Shown here piece after piece: positions 8,689-19,241 of a DNA stretch of 64,000 nucleotides; the first letter of the stretch is position 1, and each line of letters opens with the position of its first letter. Made by a program: the position numbers and the translations under genes. Source of the stretch: Streptomyces sp. NBC_00557 (lineage in GTDB: Bacteria > Actinomycetota > Actinomycetes > Streptomycetales > Streptomycetaceae); assembly GCF_036345995.1 (NCBI RefSeq), contig NZ_CP107796.1:4774001-4838000 (forward strand), in the 5' to 3' direction. The notes under the pieces are model-generated. The model saw only the letters and a program-made list of their open reading frames with translations. It searched no databases and was not told where the DNA came from.

Positions 8689-9144
8689 CAGCCCGGCCAG
8701 TTCCGCCCGCTGGGCACTGGACAGCTCGCCGAGGATCGCCCGCTCCTGCTCCAGCAGGCCGGCCAGTGCCTGGTCCGCGCGGTCCCGGCCGGTGTCGGTC
8801 AGCCGGACCAGCACGCCGCGCCGGTCGCTCGGGTCCGGCAGCCGCTCCACCAGGCCCTTCTTGGCCAGCCGGTCGATCCGGTTGGTCATCGTGCCCGAGG
8901 TGACCAGGGTCTGCGTCAGCAGCTGGCCGGGGGAGAGCTGGTACGGCGTGCCGGCGCGCCGCAGTGCGGTCAGCACGTCGAACTCCCACGGCTCCAGCTG
9001 ATGCTCGGCGAAGGCGAGCCGCCGGGCACGGTCCAGATGCCGGGCGAGCCGGCTCACCCGGCTGAGCACTTCCAGCGGCTCCACGTCGAGGTCCGGACGT
9101 TCCCGGCGCCACGCTGCGACCAGCCGATCGACCTCGTCCTCCAT
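8647..9144 (-). CDS. MarR-family transcriptional regulator
   Basis: A 165-residue winged-helix repressor. The DNA-binding core shows LSPGQLLTQTLVTSGTMTNR (recognition helix region) and the wing DPSDRRGVLVRLTDTGR, the classic MarR DxRxxxVxLT signature. It is divergently transcribed from the methyltransferase-VOC gene pair. The gap between them has repeated motifs suited to MarR binding, so it probably represses that pair and itself. The ligand is unknown. The ATG at 9144 gives a full-length MarR N-terminal dimerisation region. The 3' end overlaps the convergent LuxR-type gene by 42 bases. Confidence 0.9.
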   Translation of the reverse strand: MEDEVDRLVAAWRRERPDLDVEPLEVLSRVSRLARHLDRARRLAFAEHQLEPWEFDVLTALRRAGTPYQLSPGQLLTQTLVTSGTMTNRIDRLAKKGLVERLPDPSDRRGVLVRLTDTGRDRADQALAGLLEQERAILGELSSAQRAELAGLLRQLTAPFDNIPG

Positions 9145-9174
9145 GGAGATCAGTGTAGTGGTTGTGTCGACATG

Positions 9175-9210
9175 AAGTCTCTTGACCTCAAGTCTCTTGA
9201 CATCGAGAGA
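9175..9210. promoter_or_regulatory. Putative MarR operator
   Basis: The divergent gap holds a perfect 12-base direct repeat AAGTCTCTTGAC (9175-9186 and 9190-9201, period 15), an interrupted palindrome CTTGA-cc-TCAAG (9181-9192) and an imperfect one, TCTCTTGACATCGAGAGA (9193-9210). Placement immediately upstream of both genes fits autoregulated MarR control. The binding protein is inferred. Confidence 0.6.
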
Positions 9211-9233
9211 AATGGCGGAGGAGAGTGGATGCC

Positions 9234-10052
9234 ATGACGACCCCCCTCTGGGACCCCGGGCAGTATCTGCGGCACGCCGGTCACCGGGCCCGTCCCTTCG
9301 CCGACCTGCTCGCCCGCGTCCCCGACCCGCCCACCCCGGCGCCCCGCATCGCCGACCTCGGCTGCGGCCCGGGCAACGTCACCGCGCAGCTCACCGAGCG
9401 CTGGCCCGCCGCCCACGTCACCGGCTACGACAACTCGCCCGCCATGCTCGACGCGGCCCACACCGAGCACGAGGGCCCCACGGCCGGCGGCGGACGGCTC
9501 GACTTCGCCCACGCCGACATCCGCACCTGGGCGCCCGAGGAGCCGCACGACCTGATCGTCTCCAACGCGACGCTGCAGTGGGTGCCGGGGCACGCCGACC
9601 GCTTCGCCGACTGGATCGCCGGCCTGAAACCCGGCGGCACCCTCGCCTTCCAGGTACCGGACAACATCGACGCCCCGCTGCACGCCCTGATGCGGGAGCT
9701 CGCCGCCACCCCCCGCTGGAAGACGCGCCTCGCCGGCGTGCTGCGGCGCACCGACTCCGTGCACACCCCCGGCGCCTACCTGGACCGCCTCGCCCGCCTG
9801 GGCTGCGCGGCCGACGTGTGGCAGACGACGTACTTCCACGTCCTCCAGGGCGAGGATCCCGTCCTGGACTGGGTGAAGGGCACCGGACTCAGGCCCGCGC
9901 TGACCGCCCTCGCCGACGACCCCGAGGCCCGGGAGCGGTTCCTCGCCGAGTACCGGGACCTGCTGCGGCAGGCCTACCCGAGCGCGCCGTACGGCACCGT
10001 CCTGCCCTTCCGCCGCCTGTTCGCCGTCGCCGTGAAGGAAGCCCGGACATGA
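9234..10052 (+). CDS. Class I SAM methyltransferase, trans-aconitate methyltransferase-like
   Basis: A 272-residue protein with the class I fold: motif I IADLGCGPGNVT, then HVTGYDNSPAML, ADIRTWAP and the motif IV region ASDLIVSNATLQWV-like stretch with NATLQW. This combination, the N-terminal WDPGQYLRHAGHRARPFADL and the length match trans-aconitate 2-methyltransferase (Tam) proteins, which methylate trans-aconitate to relieve aconitase inhibition. The ATG at 9234 is preferred over GTG 9225 because GGAGGA (9217-9222) is correctly spaced only for the ATG. The stop overlaps the next gene (ATGA). Substrate specificity is not certain. Confidence 0.82.
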   Translation: MTTPLWDPGQYLRHAGHRARPFADLLARVPDPPTPAPRIADLGCGPGNVTAQLTERWPAAHVTGYDNSPAMLDAAHTEHEGPTAGGGRLDFAHADIRTWAPEEPHDLIVSNATLQWVPGHADRFADWIAGLKPGGTLAFQVPDNIDAPLHALMRELAATPRWKTRLAGVLRRTDSVHTPGAYLDRLARLGCAADVWQTTYFHVLQGEDPVLDWVKGTGLRPALTALADDPEARERFLAEYRDLLRQAYPSAPYGTVLPFRRLFAVAVKEART

Positions 10053-10411
10053 TCACCGCGCTCGACCATGTGCAACTGGCGGCCCCGCCCGGATCGGAGG
10101 ACGCGCTGCGGGCGTACTACGCCGGCGTCCTGGGCATGACCGAGATCCCGAAACCACCGGCACTGGCGGCACGCGGCGGCTGCTGGTTCCAGGCGGGCGC
10201 CGCCCGGCTCCACCTGGGCGTCGAGGACGACTTCCGGCCCGCGAAGAAGGCCCACCCCGGCCTGCGGGTCACCGGGATCGAGGCGTACGCCGCCCGGCTC
10301 GCCGCCAAGGGCGCCAAGGTGACCTGGGACGACAACCTCCCGGGCCACCTGCGCTTCTACTCCGAGGACCCAGTGGGCAACCGGCTGGAGTTCCTGGAGC
10401 CCGCCGGGTAG
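10049..10411 (+). CDS. VOC-family (glyoxalase/bleomycin-resistance-like) protein
   Basis: A 120-residue single-domain vicinal-oxygen-chelate protein: LDHVQLAAPPGSEDALRAYY at the start, LHLGVED in the middle, RFYSEDPVGNRLEFLEP at the end. The paired beta-alpha-beta-beta-beta units and the terminal glutamate (NRLEF) fit metal-binding VOC enzymes. It is translationally coupled to the upstream methyltransferase by a 4-base overlap, so both share the MarR-controlled promoter. The substrate is unknown. Confidence 0.85.
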   Translation: MITALDHVQLAAPPGSEDALRAYYAGVLGMTEIPKPPALAARGGCWFQAGAARLHLGVEDDFRPAKKAHPGLRVTGIEAYAARLAAKGAKVTWDDNLPGHLRFYSEDPVGNRLEFLEPAG

Positions 10412-10420
10412 TCCCGCCGG

Positions 10421-11098
10421 TCAGCTCCTGCGGTGCCCGATCAGCCGGGGCTTCTGTTCCAGCCCGTCCAGGCCGTGCCACGCCAGGTTCACCAGGTGCG
10501 CGGCGACCTCCGCCTTCTTCGGGCGGCGTACGTCCAGCCACCACTGGCCGGTCAGCGCCACCATGCCGACCAGCGCCTGCGCGTACAGCGGGGCCAGCTT
10601 CGGGTCGAAGCCGCGGGACTTGAACTCGCGGCCCAGGATGTCCTCCACCTGCGTCGCGATGTCCGAGATCAGCGAGGCGAAGGAACCCGTGGACTGCGGG
10701 ATGGGGGAGTCGCGGACCAGGATGCGGAAGCCGTCCGTGTACTCCTCGATGTAGTCCAGCAGCGCGAACGCCGCCTGCTCGCACAGCTCACGCGGGTGCC
10801 CGGCCGTCAACGAGCCGGTCACCATGTCCAGCAGGCGGCGCATCTCGCGGTCCACGACCACCGCGTACAGGCCCTCCTTGCCGCCGAAGTGCTCGTACAC
10901 CACCGGCTTGGACACCCCGGCCTTCGCCGCGATCTCCTCCACCGAGGTGCCTTCGAAACCTTTCGCCGCGAAGAGGGTGCGACCGATCTCCAGCAGCTGC
11001 TGGCGGCGCTCGGCACCGGTCATACGGGTCCGGCGTGTCCGCCGCGGCTTTTCGTTGCTGGAGGTGCTGCTGGAGTCGGTCGCCACGGCGTCAATCAT
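10421..11098 (-). CDS. TetR-family regulator coupled to the fatty-acid desaturase
   Basis: A 225-residue TetR protein with a basic N-terminal tail and the HTH at about 40-85 (TSVEEIAAKAGVSKPVVYEHFGGKEGLY). Its ATG overlaps the stop of the desaturase by 4 bases, so it is translated as the second gene of the desaturase operon. This arrangement suggests a lipid- or acyl-CoA-responsive repressor that controls desaturase expression and its own. Tandem palindromes upstream of the desaturase are the likely binding sites. The ligand assignment is inference. Confidence 0.9.
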   Translation of the reverse strand: MIDAVATDSSSTSSNEKPRRTRRTRMTGAERRQQLLEIGRTLFAAKGFEGTSVEEIAAKAGVSKPVVYEHFGGKEGLYAVVVDREMRRLLDMVTGSLTAGHPRELCEQAAFALLDYIEEYTDGFRILVRDSPIPQSTGSFASLISDIATQVEDILGREFKSRGFDPKLAPLYAQALVGMVALTGQWWLDVRRPKKAEVAAHLVNLAWHGLDGLEQKPRLIGHRRS

Positions 11099-12102
11099 GC
11101 CGCCTTCGCGGTCTCCTTCCGGCGCCGGGAACCGTCATCACCGGTGTTGCGGCGCGAATCGATACGCGAGCGTGACGGCCAGCGCACGTCGTACGCCCAG
11201 CCGAGCAGCTCGAAGATCCGGATGAACCGTGCGGAGGAGTCGATCTGGCCGCGCATCACACCGTGCCGCGCCGACGTCGGGTCGGCGTGGTGCAGGTTGT
11301 GCCAGGACTCGCCGCACGACAGCACCGCGAGCCACCACACGTTGCCCGAACGGTCCCGCGACTTGAACGGCCGCTTGCCCACCGCGTGGCAGATCGAGTT
11401 GATCGACCACGTCACGTGGTGCAGCAACGCCACCCGCACGAGTGAACCCCAGAAGAACGCGGTGAACGCGCCCCACCAGGACATCGTCACCAGACCGCCG
11501 ATCAGCGGCGGCAGCAGCAGGGACGTCGCCGTCCACAGCACGAACTGGCGGGAGATCGCCCGGATCGCCGGGTCCTTGATCAGATCCGGCGCGTACTTGT
11601 CCTGCGGAGTCTGCTCCTCGTCGAACATCCAGCCGATGTGAGCCCACCACAGGCCCTTGATCAGCGCCGGAACCGTCTCCCCGAACCGCCACGGCGAGTG
11701 CGGATCGCCCTCCGCGTCGGAGAACTTGTGGTGCTTGCGGTGATCGGCCACCCAGCGCACCAGGGGCCCCTCCACGGCCAGCGACCCCATGATCGCCAGC
11801 GCGATCCGCAGCGGCCGCTTCGCCTTGAACGAACCGTGGGTGAAGTACCGGTGGAAACCGATCGTGATGCCGTGGCACCCCAGGAAGTAGAAGAACACCA
11901 GCAGGCCCAGATCGAGCCAGCTCACCCCCCAGCCCCAGGCCAGCGGCACGGCCGCCACGAGTGCCAGGAACGGCACGGTGATGAACAAAAGCAGCGTGAT
12001 CTGCTCGATCGAACGCTTCTGTTCGCCACCCAGCGTGGCGGAGGGGGGAGAGGTGTCGGTGGCCTTACGGGCTTCTTCGATCACGTCGGAACTTGAGGTC
12101 AT
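11095..12102 (-). CDS. Acyl-CoA/acyl-lipid delta-9-type fatty acid desaturase
   Basis: A 335-residue membrane di-iron desaturase. The three histidine boxes are visible: HRYFTH, HRKHHKF (in WVADHRKHHKF) and HNLHH (in SWHNLHHADP). Hydrophobic segments lie at about 35-85 and 175-215. It would introduce a double bond into saturated acyl chains to adjust membrane fluidity. The ATG at 12102 has AGGGGAC upstream; the frame runs open further upstream without a ribosome site. It is the first gene of an operon with the TetR gene and is divergent from ppc. Confidence 0.92.
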   Translation of the reverse strand: MTSSSDVIEEARKATDTSPPSATLGGEQKRSIEQITLLLFITVPFLALVAAVPLAWGWGVSWLDLGLLVFFYFLGCHGITIGFHRYFTHGSFKAKRPLRIALAIMGSLAVEGPLVRWVADHRKHHKFSDAEGDPHSPWRFGETVPALIKGLWWAHIGWMFDEEQTPQDKYAPDLIKDPAIRAISRQFVLWTATSLLLPPLIGGLVTMSWWGAFTAFFWGSLVRVALLHHVTWSINSICHAVGKRPFKSRDRSGNVWWLAVLSCGESWHNLHHADPTSARHGVMRGQIDSSARFIRIFELLGWAYDVRWPSRSRIDSRRNTGDDGSRRRKETAKAA

Positions 12103-12178
12103 GCGCGTCCCCTGTGGGGTCGAGGGTCGAGGCAGGCGCCGGGTCACCGGAACCGCACAGGAGCGGACGGCCCTTCCC

Positions 12179-12205
12179 TACGGTTCCGTAACCTACGGCG
12201 TCGTA
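12179..12205. promoter_or_regulatory. Tandem palindromes, putative TetR operator
   Basis: Two interrupted palindromes, TACGG-tt-CCGTA (12179-12190) and TACG-gcgt-CGTA (12194-12205), are phased 15 bases apart, 77-103 bases upstream of the desaturase start. Close tandem sites of this kind are typical of TetR repressors that bind as paired dimers. The rest of the gap to the ppc GTG at 12405 shows only the ppc ribosome binding site (AAGGAGC). Confidence 0.55.
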
Positions 12206-12404
12206 AGTATGGCAGCGTGTCGTGCGGCGGCAAGAGCCCCGGAGCCTGCGCGTCCCCATCGACACCTATCCTTGAACTCGGTCGGACAGCGCGGTCCGCT
12301 GAAGTTTCCTTCCCGGACGCTCCGGCCCGTATGCGGCACCCGCCGCCGCGGCAGCCGGCCGGGTTCCCTCCAGACGAGCTTCCACACTGCAAGGAGCCGC
12401 ACCT

Positions 12405-15137
<2,733 letters not shown>

Positions 15138-15160
15138 CCCGCCGGCAACGGCCCATACGA

Positions 15161-15196
15161 CGGTGCCCCCCGAGCCACGCTGCGCGGGGGGCACCG
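15161..15196. terminator. Hairpin between ppc and the convergent anchored protein
   Basis: Perfect 12-bp arms CGGTGCCCCCCG and CGGGGGGCACCG around a 12-base loop, in the 91-base gap between convergent genes. It could serve both directions. Confidence 0.65.
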
Positions 15197-15228
15197 CCCG
15201 TCTCACGGGGCTCCGGTCGGACCCGGGC

Positions 15229-15933
15229 TCAGCCCCGGGCCGCCTTCCGGCGCCGCAGCACCAGGAAACCGCCGCCCGCGACCAGCGCCGCCGCGGCACC
15301 CGACAGCACACCCACCGGGACACCGTTGCCGGTCTCGGCCAGGTCGCCCCCGCCCGCACCGCCCTGCGGCGAGGGGGACGCCGACGGCGCGACGCCACCG
15401 GCGGAGGCGGAGGCCGACGCCGAAGCCGACGCAGCGGCCGACGAGGACGACCCGGCCGACGCCGACGCGGACGCCGGGGCCGACGAGGACGCGGACGCCG
15501 ACGGCCCCGTACCGCCCTCGGAGGACGAGCAGTCCGTCCAGAACACCTTGTGCTTCGCCGCCTTGCTCTTCTCACCGGCGAAGTTCCAGAACAGCTTGTA
15601 GTGCCCGTCCGGCAGCGACAGATCCTCCGTACGGCCATGACCCGCGCCGTCCAGAGCGATCGAACCGGACTTCACCGTCTCGCCCTTCACGCCGGCCGTC
15701 GGCGCCCAGGAATCGATGTGCCAGGACACCTGCTGGCCACCGTCGAAACCGAAGGCGTCCAGGTAGAACGTGCACACATGCGGCTCGTTCCGGCGCAGCT
15801 CCTCGCCGGTCGAGGCATCGTGGATCTTGACCGTGCCGTTGTCGCCGGGCGCGGTCGCATGAGCGGAAGGCGCCGTGAACACGGCGGCCGCAGCGACGGC
15901 GCACACGGCGCCGACGCGGGTGGGGGTACGCAT
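15229..15933 (-). CDS. Cell-surface protein with LAXTG class E sortase signal
   Basis: A 234-residue exported protein. It has an N-terminal Sec signal (MRTPTRVGAVCAVAAAAVF, cleavage after AHA), a beta-rich domain of about 110 residues with two cysteines (HVCTFY and TDCSSS) and a long Ser/Ala-rich wall-spanning linker. It ends in LAETG, a hydrophobic segment and an RRRK tail. LAXTG is the pentapeptide recognised by Streptomyces class E sortases, so the protein should be covalently attached to peptidoglycan. No sortase is encoded in the window. The ATG at 15933 is used; a GTG four codons upstream is possible. Confidence 0.85.
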   Translation of the reverse strand: MRTPTRVGAVCAVAAAAVFTAPSAHATAPGDNGTVKIHDASTGEELRRNEPHVCTFYLDAFGFDGGQQVSWHIDSWAPTAGVKGETVKSGSIALDGAGHGRTEDLSLPDGHYKLFWNFAGEKSKAAKHKVFWTDCSSSEGGTGPSASASSSAPASASASAGSSSSAAASASASASASAGGVAPSASPSPQGGAGGGDLAETGNGVPVGVLSGAAAALVAGGGFLVLRRRKAARG

Positions 15934-16059
15934 GAGGCGGTCCACTCTTCGTGTTGCTGATGGGGAAGAAGTGGGGGTGGCGGCTCAGCATCCATCCCGC
16001 GCTGACCCAACGTCAATCACGAACAGACAACACCTGCACGCCGTCACCGGCGCGCCGCC

Positions 16060-16563
16060 TCACGAACCGGCGGACACCGCCACGAACGCGCCCGTCAGCA
16101 ACGCCACACCACACCCCGCCAGCACCCACGCCACCCGCGTCAGCCGCAACCCGCCGGCCACCACCACCGACGCCAGCAGCAGCGCACCGCCCAACGGCAC
16201 CCACGCGTACAGAATCCCCGCCGGACCCGAACGCACCGCCACCGCCGTACCCGGCTTCAGCACCACGTCGTACGTCCGCCCCTTGCGCACCGCCACCGAC
16301 TTCGCCAGCTCCACACGCGCGCGTGCCCGCGCCCCCGCCGACACCGGCCGGAACGCACCCGTGCACGTGTCCCCCGCACACGAGGCCACCCGCACCGTGC
16401 CCTGCTCCCGGCCCTTCGGCAGCATCACGTGCTGCGCGGTCCCCCAGGAACCCCACACCCCGGCGAACAGAATCAGCGCGGCGACCGCGCCCATCGCCGC
16501 GACCCGCCCGAACCGCAGCGCGGTCACGGACGCCTGGCGAGCAGTGGTGGCTGAGGCAGGCAT
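16060..16563 (-). CDS. Small membrane protein of unknown function
   Basis: About 167 residues with three predicted transmembrane helices (an N-terminal VAALILFAGVWGSWG stretch, then LYAWVPLGGALLLASVVVAG and VLAGCGVALLTGAFVAV). Between the first two helices lies a soluble loop of about 75 residues with a close cysteine pair (SCAGDTC), which probably faces outside. I do not recognise the family. Alternative in-frame ATG codons at 16575 and 16590 exist and no clear ribosome site separates them. It lies between the sortase substrate and pth on the same strand. Confidence 0.7.
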   Translation of the reverse strand: MPASATTARQASVTALRFGRVAAMGAVAALILFAGVWGSWGTAQHVMLPKGREQGTVRVASCAGDTCTGAFRPVSAGARARARVELAKSVAVRKGRTYDVVLKPGTAVAVRSGPAGILYAWVPLGGALLLASVVVAGGLRLTRVAWVLAGCGVALLTGAFVAVSAGS

Positions 16564-16627
16564 GGCCGGGATCATTGGCCATAGGGCCACGACCGGTCAA
16601 CTCACCCGCCCGCCGAACCCGCACATG

Positions 16628-17227
16628 TCAGGAGTTGTACGCGCTCTGCGCCCGCTCCAGACCCTCCGTCACCAGGCACTCCACCGAATCCGCCGCCCGG
16701 TCCACGAAGTAGTCCAGCTCCTTGCGCTCCGCCGACGAGAAGTCCTTCAGCACGAAGTCCGCCACCTGCATACGCCCCGGAGGCCGCCCGATCCCGAACC
16801 GCACCCGGTGGTAGCCCGGACCCATCGCCTTCGTCATCGACTTCAGGCCGTTGTGCCCGTTGTCGCCGCCGCCCAGCTTCAGCCGCAGCGTCCCGTAGTC
16901 GATGTCCAGCTCGTCGTGCACCGCCACGATGTGCGCCACCGGCACCTTGTAGAAGTCCCGCAGCGCGTTCACCGGACCACCGGACAGGTTCATGTACGAC
17001 ATCGGCTTCGCCAGGACCACCCGCCGGCTCCCCGGCCCCGCCGGACCGATCCGCCCCTCCAGCACCTGCGCCTGCGCCTTGCCCGCCCGCTTGAACTTCC
17101 CCCCGATCCGCTCCGCGAGCAGGTCCACCACCATGAAACCGACGTTGTGCCGGTTCATGGCGTACTCCGGCCCGGGATTGCCGAGCCCGACGATCAGCCA
17201 GGGATCAGTGCTGGCGGGGGTGGTCAC
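16628..17227 (-). CDS. pth: Peptidyl-tRNA hydrolase
   Basis: Pth releases stalled peptidyl groups from tRNA and recycles tRNA. The protein (199 residues) shows [20 protein letters not shown] (catalytic His), [20 protein letters not shown] and [12 protein letters not shown], all standard Pth motifs. GTG at 17227 is preferred because AAGGAG is well spaced for it; an ATG two codons upstream (17233) sits almost on the same ribosome site. It follows rplY with a hairpin in between, a conserved actinobacterial pairing of translation genes. Confidence 0.95.
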   Translation of the reverse strand: MTTPASTDPWLIVGLGNPGPEYAMNRHNVGFMVVDLLAERIGGKFKRAGKAQAQVLEGRIGPAGPGSRRVVLAKPMSYMNLSGGPVNALRDFYKVPVAHIVAVHDELDIDYGTLRLKLGGGDNGHNGLKSMTKAMGPGYHRVRFGIGRPPGRMQVADFVLKDFSSAERKELDYFVDRAADSVECLVTEGLERAQSAYNS

Positions 17228-17250
17228 GTCCATCTCTCCTTGATACGCGC

Positions 17251-17285
17251 CAGCCGCCGCTGCCCGCGAGGGGCAGCGGCGGCTG
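17251..17285 (-). terminator. Hairpin between rplY and pth
   Basis: A perfect 15-bp stem (17251-17265 with 17271-17285) and a 5-base loop immediately downstream of rplY. There is no T-run, so it may attenuate rather than stop transcription into pth. Confidence 0.6.
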
Positions 17286-17310
17286 AACCGATGACGACGA
17301 CGGTCGAGGA

Positions 17311-17907
17311 TCAGGCCTCGGCCGCCTCCTCGCCCTCCTCGGCGGCCTCGCCCTCGGTCTCCTCGACCTGGGCCTGCAGCACCTGCAGGACGACCGCGTC
17401 CTCGTCCACGGCCAGGGTGACGCCCTGCGGCAGGGTGATGTCCTTGGCGTGGATGGAGGCGCCGGCCTCCAGGCCCTCGATGGAGACCGTCACGGCCTCG
17501 GGGATGTGGGTCGCCTCGGCCTCGACCGGCAGCGCGTCCAGGACGTGCTCCAGCAGGTTGCCGCCCGGGGCTAGCTCGCCCTCGGTGTGCACCGGAACCT
17601 CGACCGTGACCTTCTCGCCACGCTTGACCAGCAGCAGGTCCACGTGCTCCAGGAAGCCCTTCAGCGGGTCGCGCTGCACGGCCTTCGGGATCGCCAGCTC
17701 GCTGGTCTTGCCGTCGATGTCCAGGGAGATCAGGACGTTCGGCGTACGCAGCGCCAGCAGCAGGTCGTGACCCGGCAGGGTCAGGTGCACCGGGTCGGTG
17801 CCGTGGCCGTAGAGAACAACCGGAACCTTGTTGTCACGGCGGATGCGACGGGCCGCACCCTTGCCGAACTCGGTACGGGTCTCGGCGGCGAGCTTCACCT
17901 CGGACAT
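17311..17907 (-). CDS. rplY: 50S ribosomal protein L25 (general stress protein CTC type)
   Basis: A 198-residue long-form bL25 (TL5/CTC type) that binds 5S rRNA. The N-terminal L25 domain ([20 protein letters not shown]) is followed by a beta-rich CTC domain ([12 protein letters not shown] ... [17 protein letters not shown]) and an acidic Glu/Ala-rich tail. The ATG at 17907 was chosen over a longer open frame because GAGGAG precedes it and the protein then begins exactly at the family N-terminus. It lies downstream of prs and upstream of pth, all on the minus strand. Confidence 0.95.
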   Translation of the reverse strand: MSEVKLAAETRTEFGKGAARRIRRDNKVPVVLYGHGTDPVHLTLPGHDLLLALRTPNVLISLDIDGKTSELAIPKAVQRDPLKGFLEHVDLLLVKRGEKVTVEVPVHTEGELAPGGNLLEHVLDALPVEAEATHIPEAVTVSIEGLEAGASIHAKDITLPQGVTLAVDEDAVVLQVLQAQVEETEGEAAEEGEEAAEA

Positions 17908-18105
17908 GATGATCACTCCTCGTAGGAACTCGGAACGGACGTGGTCACCCGGCCACGAACGGCCTGCTACGAAGAGCGCGTCGATAACGGACCGCCGTAC
18001 ACGAGTACGGCCTCCCTCGCCGAGCAACTGCAGCAGTTTACCCGGCGGGGGAGGCCGCACCCAAAACGATCTTCAGCCGCGGTCAGCGCAGCCCGTGCAG
18101 AAACC

Positions 18106-19086
18106 TCACTGCTCGTCGAACAGGCTCGTCACCGAACCATCCTCGAACACCTCACGCACCGCACTCGCGATCGTCGGAGCGATCGACAACACCGTGATCT
18201 TGTCCAGATCCCGGCCCAGCTCCGCCGGCGTCGGCAGCGTGTTCGTGAACACGAACTCACTCACCCGCGAGTTCTTCAGCCGGTCCGCCGCCGGACCCGA
18301 CAGCACACCGTGCGTCGCCGTGACGATCACGTCCTCCGCACCATGCGCGAACAGCGCGTCCGCCGCCGCACAGATCGTGCCACCGGTGTCGATCATGTCG
18401 TCGACCAGGACACACACCCGGCCCTTGACCTCACCCACGACCTCGTGGACCGTCACCTGGTTCGCCACGTCCTTGTCACGCCGCTTGTGCACGATTGCCA
18501 GCGGCGCACCCAGCCGGTCGCACCACCGGTCCGCCACCCGCACCCGGCCCGCGTCCGGCGACACCACCGTCAGCTTGTCCCGGTCCACCTTGTCGCCCAC
18601 ATAGTCCGCCAGCAGCGGCAGCGCGAACAGATGGTCCACCGGCCCGTCGAAGAAGCCCTGGATCTGATCCGTGTGCAGATCCACCGTCAGGATCCGGTCC
18701 GCACCCGCCGTCTTCATCAGATCCGCGATCAGACGCGCCGAAATCGGTTCACGCCCCCGGTGCTTCTTGTCCTGCCGCGCGTAACCGTAGAACGGCACGA
18801 TCACCGTGATCGAACGAGCCGAAGCACGCTTCAGCGCGTCGATCATGATCAACTGCTCCATGATCCACTTGTTGATCGGAGCCGTGTGGCTCTGGATCAG
18901 GAAACAGTCCGCACCACGAGCCGACTCCTGGTAGCGGACATAGATCTCACCGTTCGCGAAGTCGAAGGCCTTCGTCGGGACGACCCCGACACCCAGCTGC
19001 TGGGCGACCTCCTCGGCAAGCTCGGGGTGGGCGCGGCCGGAGAAGAACATCAACTTCTTCACGCCGGTCGTCTTGATCCCGGTCAC
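18106..19086 (-). CDS. prs: Ribose-phosphate pyrophosphokinase
   Basis: Prs makes PRPP from ribose-5-phosphate and ATP for nucleotide, histidine and tryptophan synthesis. The 326-residue protein contains FFSGRAHPELAEEVA, the flexible loop region YGYARQDKKHRGREPIS, the PRPP-synthase signature DLHTDQIQGFFDGPVDH and the PRPP-binding loop VLVDDMIDTGGT. It is the usual partner of glmU (155 bases upstream) in actinobacteria. Confidence 0.96.
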   Translation of the reverse strand: MTGIKTTGVKKLMFFSGRAHPELAEEVAQQLGVGVVPTKAFDFANGEIYVRYQESARGADCFLIQSHTAPINKWIMEQLIMIDALKRASARSITVIVPFYGYARQDKKHRGREPISARLIADLMKTAGADRILTVDLHTDQIQGFFDGPVDHLFALPLLADYVGDKVDRDKLTVVSPDAGRVRVADRWCDRLGAPLAIVHKRRDKDVANQVTVHEVVGEVKGRVCVLVDDMIDTGGTICAAADALFAHGAEDVIVTATHGVLSGPAADRLKNSRVSEFVFTNTLPTPAELGRDLDKITVLSIAPTIASAVREVFEDGSVTSLFDEQ

Positions 19087-19241
19087 AGCACAGTCTCCTC
19101 AGAGGTTGTCTCAGCCAGCCGACTGCTCACACAGCCTCGCCACAGCACAAGAGAGGCCATATCAGCTGGTAGGGGGTGCGGATGCACGCGTGCGGATGTG
19201 CACTTATCACGGTACGCCGACTTTGACGCACCCGTTTCCGG

